7,310 nucleotides of DNA from Paracoccaceae bacterium. GTDB taxonomy: Bacteria; Pseudomonadota; Alphaproteobacteria; Rhodobacterales; Rhodobacteraceae. The stretch is from positions 1-7,310 of the forward strand of contig DLZA01000048.1 in assembly GCA_003447515.1 (NCBI GenBank). Reading direction: 5' to 3'. Below the pieces are notes generated by a model. That model was given only the letters and a program-made list of their open reading frames with translations, made no database searches and was not told the DNA's origin. The position numbers were made by a program, and so were the translations under genes. Shown piece after piece: positions 1 through 4,931 of this stretch; within the stretch, counting starts at the first letter, position 1; each line of letters begins with the position of its first letter.

Positions 1-642
1 ATCCGCAGTTATTTGATGGAAAATCCCGAAGTTTTACTGGAAGCGATGCAAGTACTGCGCGATCGCGAAGCGCAACAAGAAGCAAGCCGCGACGTAGAAA
101 TGTTATCCAAACTCTCACCAGAAATTTTTAACGACGGCGTATCCTTTGTTGGTGGAAATCCAGACGGCGATATCACCATAGTCGAATTCGTCGATTACCG
201 CTGTGGGTATTGCCGCCGTGCGTATTCAGACATGATGCAATTAATTATGGTCGACAAAAACATTCGTTGGGTAATCAAAGAATTTCCAATACTTGGCCAA
301 GACAGTGATCTTGCGTCCAGACTGGCGGTTGCAACGTTGCAGCATTATGGCCCAAAAGACTATGCTAATCTGCATAATGTTTTGATGGAATTTAAAGGCC
401 CAATAAACAACGGCACGTTATCACGCATTTCCCAAGATGCGGGAATCGAACTTGATCCAATCCTCGAGTTGATCGAAAGCAAAGAAGTTTCTGATCACAT
501 TAGCCGGATGCGTGCACTGGGCCAACAACTCGGCATCACAGGCACACCCGCTTTTGTGATTGAAGACACCATCTTACGTGGCTACCTGCCACTTACCGAA
601 ATGCAAAAAATCATAGCTGAGATTCGCGTAAACGCAGGGTGA
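1..642 (+). CDS. DsbA-family thiol-disulfide oxidoreductase, 5'-truncated by the window edge
   Basis: This is a periplasmic thioredoxin-fold protein of the DsbA/Com1 group (COG1651), which catalyses disulfide formation or reduction in exported proteins. The reading frame is open from base 1, reading IRSYLMENPEVLLEAMQVL. That matches the conserved helical segment that precedes the thioredoxin domain in this family, so the true start and the expected signal peptide lie upstream. The TTG at 13 and ATG at 16 are internal. Of 213 visible residues, the redox motif CGYC is at 68-71 in the context FVDYRCGYCRRA, and the cis-proline loop is GITGTPAFV with Thr182-Pro183. Both elements are intact, so the enzyme should be active. 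It ends 110 bp before accB on the same strand. Oxidase versus isomerase or reductase activity cannot be decided from sequence. Family assignment is firm; the exact partner is unknown. Confidence 0.93.
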   Translation: MRSYLMENPEVLLEAMQVLRDREAQQEASRDVEMLSKLSPEIFNDGVSFVGGNPDGDITIVEFVDYRCGYCRRAYSDMMQLIMVDKNIRWVIKEFPILGQDSDLASRLAVATLQHYGPKDYANLHNVLMEFKGPINNGTLSRISQDAGIELDPILELIESKEVSDHISRMRALGQQLGITGTPAFVIEDTILRGYLPLTEMQKIIAEIRVNAG

Positions 643-673
643 ATATGCTTCTCGATTGAATGTGATATTTACT

Positions 674-701
674 TTCACAGTGAATAAAAACGCCCTATGG
701 T
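674..701 (+). promoter_or_regulatory. Candidate promoter of accB-accC-aat with a palindrome over its -35
   Basis: A -35-like TTCACA (674-679; five of six matches to TTGACA) is separated by 16 bp from a -10-like TATGGT (696-701; four of six). Transcription would start near 708 and leave a leader of about 45 nt before accB. The -35 is part of a perfect 11-bp palindrome, TTCACAGTGAA (674-684), which could be an operator. This is the best candidate in the 110-bp gap after the DsbA-family gene, but it is only a consensus match. The acc genes could also be read from further upstream. Confidence 0.33.
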
Positions 702-740
702 ATGAAAAAGGTCTGCATGTTAGACAGAGAAAAATAGGTT

Positions 741-745
741 AAGGA
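741..745 (+). promoter_or_regulatory. Ribosome binding site of accB
   Basis: AAGGA lies 7 nt before the ATG at 753. It supports that ATG as the start in preference to the in-frame TTG at 750, which would have a shorter spacing and a weaker codon. Confidence 0.75.
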
Positions 746-752
746 CCCCTTG

Positions 753-1244
753 ATGTCAAAGAAACACCAAGATGCTGACGTCGCCTTCGTCGAGGCGCTT
801 TCCGAGCTCGTAAACACCAAAGACTTGGCTGAAATTCAGGTGAAACGGGATTATGACGACAATTCCTCCCTGAACGTTCGCATAACACGCTTCGCCGCAA
901 CACCCGCACCATCTGCGTTTCTTCAAGCGACAGCACCTACAGCAACTCCTGCTGCGCCCCAATTAGAAATCTTGCCAACATCGCCAACCGCAGGCGATCC
1001 TGCAGATAATCCAAATGCAGTTACGTCCCCTATGGTTGGCACAGTTTACCTGCAACCGGAACCGGGTGCAGAGAGCTTCATCTCAGTCGGCACCGCTGTA
1101 AAAGAGGGTCAAACCCTTCTGATCATTGAGGCAATGAAAACCATGAACCAGATACCAGCGCCCCGCTCAGGCATTGTCAAACGCATACTTGTTGAGGACG
1201 GCAGCGCGGTCGAATTTGGTTCGCCCATTGTGATCCTCGAATAA
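753..1244 (+). CDS. accB: Acetyl-CoA carboxylase biotin carboxyl carrier protein
   Basis: This is BCCP (163 residues), which carries CO2 on a covalently bound biotin between biotin carboxylase and the carboxyltransferase in the first committed step of fatty acid synthesis, in the cytoplasm. The N-terminal part (about 1-50) is the assembly region. An Ala/Pro/Thr-rich flexible linker follows at about 51-90, and the C-terminal biotinyl (lipoyl-like) domain spans about 90-163. The biotin-accepting lysine is Lys129 in EAMKTMNQI. The segment PEPGAESFISVG before it corresponds to the protruding 'thumb' seen in bacterial AccB proteins, which separates it from BCCP domains of other biotin enzymes. Thr rather than Met follows the biotinyl lysine, a substitution I do not regard as disabling. 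AAGGA at 741-745 selects the ATG at 753. accC follows after 15 bp, so the two are surely co-transcribed. Confidence 0.97.
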   Translation: MSKKHQDADVAFVEALSELVNTKDLAEIQVKRDYDDNSSLNVRITRFAATPAPSAFLQATAPTATPAAPQLEILPTSPTAGDPADNPNAVTSPMVGTVYLQPEPGAESFISVGTAVKEGQTLLIIEAMKTMNQIPAPRSGIVKRILVEDGSAVEFGSPIVILE

Positions 1245-1259
1245 CTTAAGGCGGCACAA

Positions 1260-2609
1260 ATGTTTTCTAAAGTCCTCATTGCAAACCGAGGCGAGATTGC
1301 GTTACGCGTGATTCGCGCCTGTAATGAACTCGGCATTCAAACTGTGGCAGTGCATTCGACTGCAGATAGCGACGCTATGCATGTTCGCATGGCAGATGAA
1401 AGCGTCTGCATTGGCCCTCCGTCCAGCGCGCAATCCTATCTAAGCATACCTGCCATTATTTCTGCTTGCGAAATTACTGGCGCAGAGGCCGTACATCCAG
1501 GTTATGGTTTTTTATCAGAAAATGCGCAGTTTGTGCAGGTCTTAGAAGACCACAACATTAAGTTTATCGGTCCAACTGCTGAACATATCCGCATCATGGG
1601 CGATAAAATTACCGCTAAAGAGACTATGCGCAAATTGGGAGTACCTTGTGTACCTGGCTCGACCGGTGGTGTACCAACACTTGAAGAAGCATACGAGATT
1701 TCCACCAAGATGGGTTTTCCAGTCATCGTAAAAGCCACTGCGGGAGGTGGCGGGCGGGGAATGAAGCTCGCAAAAACTTCAGAAGACCTCAAAGACGCGT
1801 TCTTTGGGGCAAGATCTGAAGCTAAAGCAGCGTTCGGAAACGACGAAGTATATATTGAAAAATATCTTACTCTGCCTCGCCATATCGAAGTCCAAGTCTT
1901 TGGCGATGGTCGTGGCAGAGCGGTACACTTAGGCGAGCGCGACTGTTCTTTGCAGCGCCGCCATCAAAAAGTGTTTGAAGAAGCCCCCGGTCCTTGTATA
2001 ACAGAAAAAATGCGAGCCCAGATTGGTAAAACCTGTGCTGATGCGGTTGCCGACATCAATTATTCTGGCGCAGGCACCATCGAATTCCTTTATGAAAATG
2101 ATGAATTTTATTTCATCGAAATGAACACACGACTTCAGGTGGAACATCCAGTCACCGAGGCGATCTTCGGTGTAGATCTAGTGAAACAGCAGATCCGTAT
2201 CGCAGCCGGTGAAGAAATGTGGTTTAAGCAAGAAAATCTTTCGATTAAAGGCCATGCCATCGAGGTTCGGATAAATGCAGAGAAGCTACCAAATTTTACA
2301 CCCTGCCCAGGTACAATTACCCAGTTTCACGCACCTGGTGGCCTTGGTGTGCGCATCGACAGCGCACTTTATGCGGGCTACTCAATACCACCCAATTATG
2401 ACAGCTTAATTGGAAAGTTAATCGTTACAGGCACGAACCGTGACGCGGCTTTGGCCCGTTTGCGGCGCGCCCTCGGCGAATTGGTAATAGAAGGCGTAGA
2501 CACAACCATTCCATTATTCCATGCGCTTTTAAATGAACCCGCGGTACAATCTGGCGACTATGATATCCACTGGCTCGAAAAATGGCTCGACGCAACCGAT
2601 ACCAATTAA
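1260..2609 (+). CDS. accC: Acetyl-CoA carboxylase, biotin carboxylase subunit
   Basis: This ATP-grasp enzyme carboxylates biotin on AccB using ATP and bicarbonate. Its 449 residues equal the length of E. coli AccC, and key residues sit one position earlier than there. The N-terminal domain opens with [13 protein letters not shown]. The ATP-binding lysines are Lys116 and Lys158, and the glycine-rich loop GGGGRGM is at 162-168. The hinge EKYL is at 200-203 and QRRHQK at 232-237. The metal and catalytic residues Glu275, Glu287, Asn289, Arg291 and Glu295 lie in TIEFL and [16 protein letters not shown], and Arg337 is in EVRINAE. The C-terminal domain is complete and ends DIHWLEKWL. The protein is therefore expected to be fully active. 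A Shine-Dalgarno-like AAGGCGG (1248-1254) lies 5 nt before the ATG. The aat gene begins at or before its stop. Confidence 0.98.
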   Translation: MFSKVLIANRGEIALRVIRACNELGIQTVAVHSTADSDAMHVRMADESVCIGPPSSAQSYLSIPAIISACEITGAEAVHPGYGFLSENAQFVQVLEDHNIKFIGPTAEHIRIMGDKITAKETMRKLGVPCVPGSTGGVPTLEEAYEISTKMGFPVIVKATAGGGGRGMKLAKTSEDLKDAFFGARSEAKAAFGNDEVYIEKYLTLPRHIEVQVFGDGRGRAVHLGERDCSLQRRHQKVFEEAPGPCITEKMRAQIGKTCADAVADINYSGAGTIEFLYENDEFYFIEMNTRLQVEHPVTEAIFGVDLVKQQIRIAAGEEMWFKQENLSIKGHAIEVRINAEKLPNFTPCPGTITQFHAPGGLGVRIDSALYAGYSIPPNYDSLIGKLIVTGTNRDAALARLRRALGELVIEGVDTTIPLFHALLNEPAVQSGDYDIHWLEKWLDATDTN

Positions 2610-3234
2610 ACTGTTGAGCAACATCACTCCAGAATTATTGCTGCAAGCATATGCAAATGGGGTTTTCCCGATGGCGGACAGCGCCAACAGCGATGAAATA
2701 TTCTGGGTTGATCCAATAAAACGTGGGGTCTTCCCGCTTGGTGGTTTCCACATTTCCCGATCCCTGCGCCGCGCCTTGAGACGCGGGGACTATGACATCC
2801 GCATCAACTCCAGTTTCAATCATACAGTCTCCAATTGTGCCAACCGTGAAGAAACTTGGATCAATGCTGAAATCCACGATCTTTACAGCCAGTTGCATCA
2901 CCTAGGTTTTGCACATTCGCTGGAAGTATGGCGTGGCAAACAGATGTTCGGCGGCGTTTACGGTGTCACCCTTGGTGCCGCCTTTTTTGGCGAAAGTATG
3001 TTTTCCAAAGCCGCAAACGGTTCAAAAATAGCTCTCGCTTACCTCATGCACCGCCTCAACGCCGGCGGCTTCAAGCTTTTTGATACACAATTCATCACAC
3101 CGCACCTCACCAGCCTCGGCGCCATCGAAATCAAGCGTGGATTATACCACAAACAGCTCATCACTGCAGTGACTGCGACTGCTGATTTTGAAACAGCAGA
3201 CACGCCGACACCCTTTGACTTGCTGGGCCCATAA
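2560..3234 (+). CDS. aat: Leucyl/phenylalanyl-tRNA-protein transferase
   Basis: Aat transfers Leu or Phe from charged tRNA to proteins with N-terminal Lys or Arg, marking them for ClpS/ClpAP degradation. From the ATG at 2560 the product has 224 residues. The family block starts at [19 protein letters not shown] (21-39). It continues with FWVDP (48-52), FHISRSLRR (63-71), TWINAEI (99-105), HSLEVW (119-124), FFGESMFS (142-149, Glu145) and LFDTQF (173-178, Gln177). Glu145 and Gln177 correspond to active-site residues of E. coli Aat. The start is uncertain. The ATG at 2560 overlaps accC by 50 bp, an earlier ATG at 2533 overlaps more, and neither has a clear Shine-Dalgarno sequence. A TTG at 2614, 4 nt after the accC stop, would start exactly at the conserved region. 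I kept the nearer ATG; translational coupling to accC is likely either way. Confidence 0.93.
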   Translation: MISTGSKNGSTQPIPIKLLSNITPELLLQAYANGVFPMADSANSDEIFWVDPIKRGVFPLGGFHISRSLRRALRRGDYDIRINSSFNHTVSNCANREETWINAEIHDLYSQLHHLGFAHSLEVWRGKQMFGGVYGVTLGAAFFGESMFSKAANGSKIALAYLMHRLNAGGFKLFDTQFITPHLTSLGAIEIKRGLYHKQLITAVTATADFETADTPTPFDLLGP

Positions 3235-3248
3235 ATTTTTAAATTTAT
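3231..3248 (+). terminator. AT-rich inverted repeat at the aat stop, weak terminator candidate
   Basis: ATAAATTT (3231-3238) and AAATTTAT (3241-3248) form a perfect 8-bp inverted repeat with a 2-nt gap, overlapping the aat stop codon and followed by the T-rich ATTTTCT. The stem has no G or C, so it is a poor intrinsic terminator on its own. It is still the only symmetric element near the aat end in the 100-bp convergent spacer (3235-3334). No stronger hairpin was seen for the opposing DUF2155 gene. Confidence 0.25.
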
Positions 3249-3334
3249 ATTTTCTACGGATCTAAAGTTTCTCAAAAGTCAGATCTAAACCACATTATAG
3301 CGCACAAATGATTAGCCTAAGAGGTTTTTAAAAA

Positions 3335-3706
3335 TCACTCGGCGAGCTTGCAACGCAACACCCAGACGTCATACCGAGGATGTTCCAATGCCGACAACGC
3401 AGGCGAAGAGGCAATCATCCATCCTTCAAACGAAGGGTCACTTTCCCGAACGTCACGGATCACTAGGTAAGCAAATGCATCAGAGTTAATATTCGCGAGC
3501 GGATAGCGACAAGATTTGACAGAAATCCTTAATCGTTCATAAACCGTAGTATTCCCTACTGCTAACTCAATATCTTTGACCAAACCAGTAATGGTATCGA
3601 GCGCCCGCAATTGCACCATCACCCCATTTTTAGTCAACACATTACTTTGTACTGTGCTGGCGGAGAATAGTAGCATGCCAAAGCAGACTGCAATAAGGCG
3701 CATCAT
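3335..3706 (-). CDS. DUF2155 domain-containing exported protein
   Basis: This is a 123-residue protein of the DUF2155 family, which is common in alphaproteobacteria and has no established function that I know of. It starts with a Sec-type signal peptide: Met-Met-Arg, a hydrophobic core at about 4-17, and probable cleavage near residues 20-22 (VQS/N). The mature domain shows VQLRALDTITGLVKDIELAV (31-50) and the hallmark C-terminal block GWMIASSPALSALEH (95-109) followed by PRYDVWVLRC (110-119). Two cysteines remain after cleavage, Cys66 and Cys119, and a disulfide between them would fit a periplasmic location. The ATG (3706-3704) overlaps the mlaD stop as ATGA, so translation is probably coupled to mlaD. 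This is the last gene of the leftward NDUFA12-mlaD operon. It is convergent with aat. Family call firm, role unknown. Confidence 0.9.
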   Translation of the reverse strand: MMRLIAVCFGMLLFSASTVQSNVLTKNGVMVQLRALDTITGLVKDIELAVGNTTVYERLRISVKSCRYPLANINSDAFAYLVIRDVRESDPSFEGWMIASSPALSALEHPRYDVWVLRCKLAE

Positions 3707-4149
3707 TCAGATGTGCCGCTTACAAACTTCAACAGTAAGGAAGTCAAACTGACCGAACCTTGTGTATCAAGCAGCTCACCACCGTCATCCAAATTAAATT
3801 CAGATCCACCTGGAACGATTTCCACAAAATGGCCGCCAAGTAACCCCTCAGAGGCGATAACAGCAGAGCTATCGTCTGGAAGTATAAACTCATTCGCGAC
3901 AGACAGTGCCATTTCGGCCCTAAATGTTTCAGGGTTTAATTCCATCGAGGTAACAGATCCTATTTTTACGCCCGCCAAACGCACATCGGTGCCTGGCGAT
4001 ACGCCTTCAACGGATCGAAATGAAGCTGTCACAGTATAACCTTCTGTCGGCCCAGACAATTCTGTCGCTCTACTAGCGTAAAATAAGAACCCCGCCGCCG
4101 TAACAAGAACAACAGCTCCTATTACTGTTTCTGTTGCGCTATTTGCCAT
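3703..4149 (-). CDS. mlaD: MlaD-type MCE-domain phospholipid transport protein
   Basis: This is the substrate-binding MCE subunit of the Mla ABC system, which moves phospholipids between the inner membrane and the outer membrane and so maintains lipid asymmetry. The 148-residue product has a single N-terminal membrane anchor (about 7-27, VIGAVVLVTAAGFLFYA). A periplasmic MCE domain follows (about 37-115), with YTVTASFRSVEGVSPGTDVR, GVKIGSVTSMEL and SEGLLGGHFVEIVPGG. The C-terminal tail ends in SLLLKFVSG, matching the helix-forming end of E. coli MlaD, so the protein is complete. A longer frame exists to 4257 but would overlap NDUFA12 by 74 bp. AGGA at 4159-4156, 6 nt before the ATG at 4149, decides the start. 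mlaE, mlaF and mlaC are not adjacent. The gap to NDUFA12 is 34 bp, and the stop overlaps the DUF2155 start. Confidence 0.92.
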   Translation of the reverse strand: MANSATETVIGAVVLVTAAGFLFYASRATELSGPTEGYTVTASFRSVEGVSPGTDVRLAGVKIGSVTSMELNPETFRAEMALSVANEFILPDDSSAVIASEGLLGGHFVEIVPGGSEFNLDDGGELLDTQGSVSLTSLLLKFVSGTSE

Positions 4150-4155
4150 ATAACG

Positions 4156-4159
4156 TCCT
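4156..4159 (-). promoter_or_regulatory. Ribosome binding site that sets the mlaD start
   Basis: On the minus strand AGGA, within AAAAGGACG, is 6 nt upstream of the ATG at 4149. It argues against longer starts reaching up to 4257 inside NDUFA12. Confidence 0.7.
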
Positions 4160-4183
4160 TTTCCCTTACGGATAAAACCGCTC

Positions 4184-4561
4184 TTATTCAGGCGTCCATG
4201 CCTCATAGTCCGAACGTGTAACCCGTTGTCGTGCACGCAAACTTCCACGAGGAGCATGGGCCATCTCCGTCCCAGTCATATTTTCAAGGTGCTCTTTTTC
4301 CCAGGGTTTACGAGGTAACGGCTCTTTATTTGGTGGATCTTGATAAGTTTGATGCAGCCATCCATGCCATTCTGGAGACACTCGGCTGGCCTCAGCCTCT
4401 CCATTATAGATAACCCAACGACGAGATCCGTCACGATTTTGATAAAACCGATTGCCGTCAATGTCATCACCAACTTTTACGCCGTTACGCCAAGACCAGA
4501 ACTGTGTGTTCAAAGTTTGCCCGTCCCACCACGTAAAAATTCGCAAAATTAATCTTAGCAT
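4184..4561 (-). CDS. NADH:ubiquinone oxidoreductase accessory subunit, NDUFA12 family
   Basis: This 125-residue protein is the bacterial homologue of the mitochondrial complex I accessory subunit NDUFA12 (B17.2). In alphaproteobacteria the homologue is a peripheral subunit thought to stabilise the hydrophilic arm at the cytoplasmic membrane. Family features are an N-terminal [19 protein letters not shown] (4-22), then [12 protein letters not shown] (30-41), the very characteristic [20 protein letters not shown] (47-66) with GWLHQT after it, then KPWEKEH (85-91), TGTEMAH (96-102) and DYEAWTPE at the end. No signal peptide is present, as expected. The ATG at 4561 follows a purine-rich GTGGTGGA. 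It is the first gene of the leftward operon with mlaD and DUF2155, downstream of tandem CtrA-like boxes. The main complex I (nuo) genes are not in the window. Confidence 0.95.
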   Translation of the reverse strand: MLRLILRIFTWWDGQTLNTQFWSWRNGVKVGDDIDGNRFYQNRDGSRRWVIYNGEAEASRVSPEWHGWLHQTYQDPPNKEPLPRKPWEKEHLENMTGTEMAHAPRGSLRARQRVTRSDYEAWTPE

Positions 4562-4600
4562 TCCACCACTCTTATATTTTTTTGTACTGATTTTGTTTCG

Positions 4601-4606
4601 TATTTA
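4601..4606 (-). promoter_or_regulatory. Candidate -10 of the NDUFA12-mlaD-DUF2155 promoter
   Basis: On the minus strand TAAATA (4606-4601) lies 17 bp downstream of the hexamer at 4629-4624 (GTGTTA), which sits inside the tandem CtrA-like boxes. The start site would be near 4594, about 33 nt before the NDUFA12 ATG. The -35 itself is poor, as is usual for promoters that need CtrA. Consensus inspection only. Confidence 0.35.
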
Positions 4607-4611
4607 AGCAA

Positions 4612-4638
4612 TTAATTTAACATTAACACACATTTAAC
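4612..4638. promoter_or_regulatory. Two overlapping CtrA-type binding boxes
   Basis: On the plus strand three TTAA half-sites start at 4612, 4623 and 4634, exactly 11 bp apart. They form two perfect TTAA-N7-TTAAC sequences, at 4612-4627 and 4623-4638, which share the middle half-site. TTAA-N7-TTAAC is the known recognition sequence of CtrA, the cell-cycle response regulator of alphaproteobacteria. The boxes end about 50 bp upstream of the NDUFA12 start and cover the region where its promoter -35 would be, so they could activate or repress the operon. AT-rich DNA raises the chance rate of such matches, but two in exact helical phase is unusual. Confidence 0.5.
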
Positions 4639-4642
4639 GTTG

Positions 4643-4660
4643 ATAGCCAATTTGGGCTAT
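4643..4660. repeat. Small inverted repeat beside the CtrA-like boxes
   Basis: ATAGCC (4643-4648) and GGCTAT (4655-4660) form a perfect 6-bp stem with a 6-nt loop, AATTTG. It lies 4 bp from the CtrA-like boxes on the side away from NDUFA12. It has no adjacent T-run in either direction, so it is not a normal terminator; an operator half-site pair is possible. Confidence 0.35.
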
Positions 4661-4746
4661 AAAACCCCCGGTCAATTATCCTTTTTATGGCCTATTCCAC
4701 ACAACAGGTCCAGTCTTGCGTTGAATTTTGCTCAGTATAAGGAACC

Positions 4747-4869
4747 ATGTATCAATTTTTTGTAAACATATCTCCCAGCAACATTTTGCAAAAAAATCTT
4801 TTTCTTTTGTTCAATAAAAATACGGTTTTACACCAAGGCCAACGACTAGTCAGATCAGTCAATTCTTAA
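4747..4869 (+). CDS. Doubtful small ORF, 40 residues
   Basis: An ATG at 4747 opens a 40-codon frame ending at TAA 4867-4869, preceded by AAGGA (4739-4743) only 3 nt upstream, which is shorter than the usual spacing. The predicted peptide begins MYQFFVNISPSN. It is rich in Phe, Leu and Asn, has no acidic residue, and has four basic residues, Lys16, Lys24, Arg33 and Arg36. It matches no family I know. A -10-like TATAAG (4736-4741) lies so close that transcription from it would start at about the ATG. Frames of this length are common by chance in AT-rich spacers, so this is a candidate only. Confidence 0.15.
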   Translation: MYQFFVNISPSNILQKNLFLLFNKNTVLHQGQRLVRSVNS

Positions 4870-4931
4870 ATTAAGGATCATAATCAACCACGAGTTTAAC
4901 ATTCTTATTCACTTCAATGGAAAAATATTCA

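Larger units (their letters stand above)
4562..4931. other. AT-rich intergenic region between the NDUFA12 and ABC-transporter genes
   Basis: This stretch of about 370 bp has no convincing gene. It lies downstream of the leftward ABC-transporter gene and upstream of the leftward NDUFA12 operon, so it should hold the operon's promoter. Contents I can point to are the tandem CtrA-like boxes with a nearby -10-like TAAATA, a 6-bp hairpin at 4643-4660, an imperfect 17-bp palindrome at 4844-4860, and a doubtful 40-residue ORF at 4747-4869. I found no GC-rich terminator for the ABC gene. Confidence 0.8.

Noticed and set aside
711..725. GTCT/AGAC inverted repeat upstream of accB
   Set aside because: A 4-bp stem with a 7-nt loop is too weak to support a terminator or attenuator call.
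739..962. Minus-strand Arg/Cys-rich frames across accB
   Set aside because: Shadow frames of accB with biased composition and no supporting start signals.
3259..3289. Direct repeat GATCTAAA at 3259-3266 and 3282-3289
   Set aside because: Two 8-bp copies in a 100-bp AT-rich spacer are weak evidence, and no regulated gene starts here.
3294..3299. Perfect TATAAT on the minus strand in the aat/DUF2155 spacer
   Set aside because: The hexamer 17 bp upstream, TCTTAG, is not a credible -35, no extended -10 is present, and transcription would only run antisense into aat. Probably chance in AT-rich DNA.
4231..4552. Plus-strand and alternative minus-strand frames over the NDUFA12 gene
   Set aside because: The NDUFA12 frame carries strong family motifs throughout; the others have no recognisable content.
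4692..4702. DnaA-box-like TATTCCACA in the AT-rich spacer, considered with the CtrA-like boxes as a possible replication origin
   Set aside because: It differs from TTATCCACA at two positions, there is no cluster of boxes, and none of the genes usually found near origins is present.
4844..4860. Imperfect 17-bp palindrome containing GACTAGTC
   Set aside because: It has one mismatch and one wobble pair, no T-run on either side, and is far from the NDUFA12 start; it does not work as a terminator for the ABC gene.
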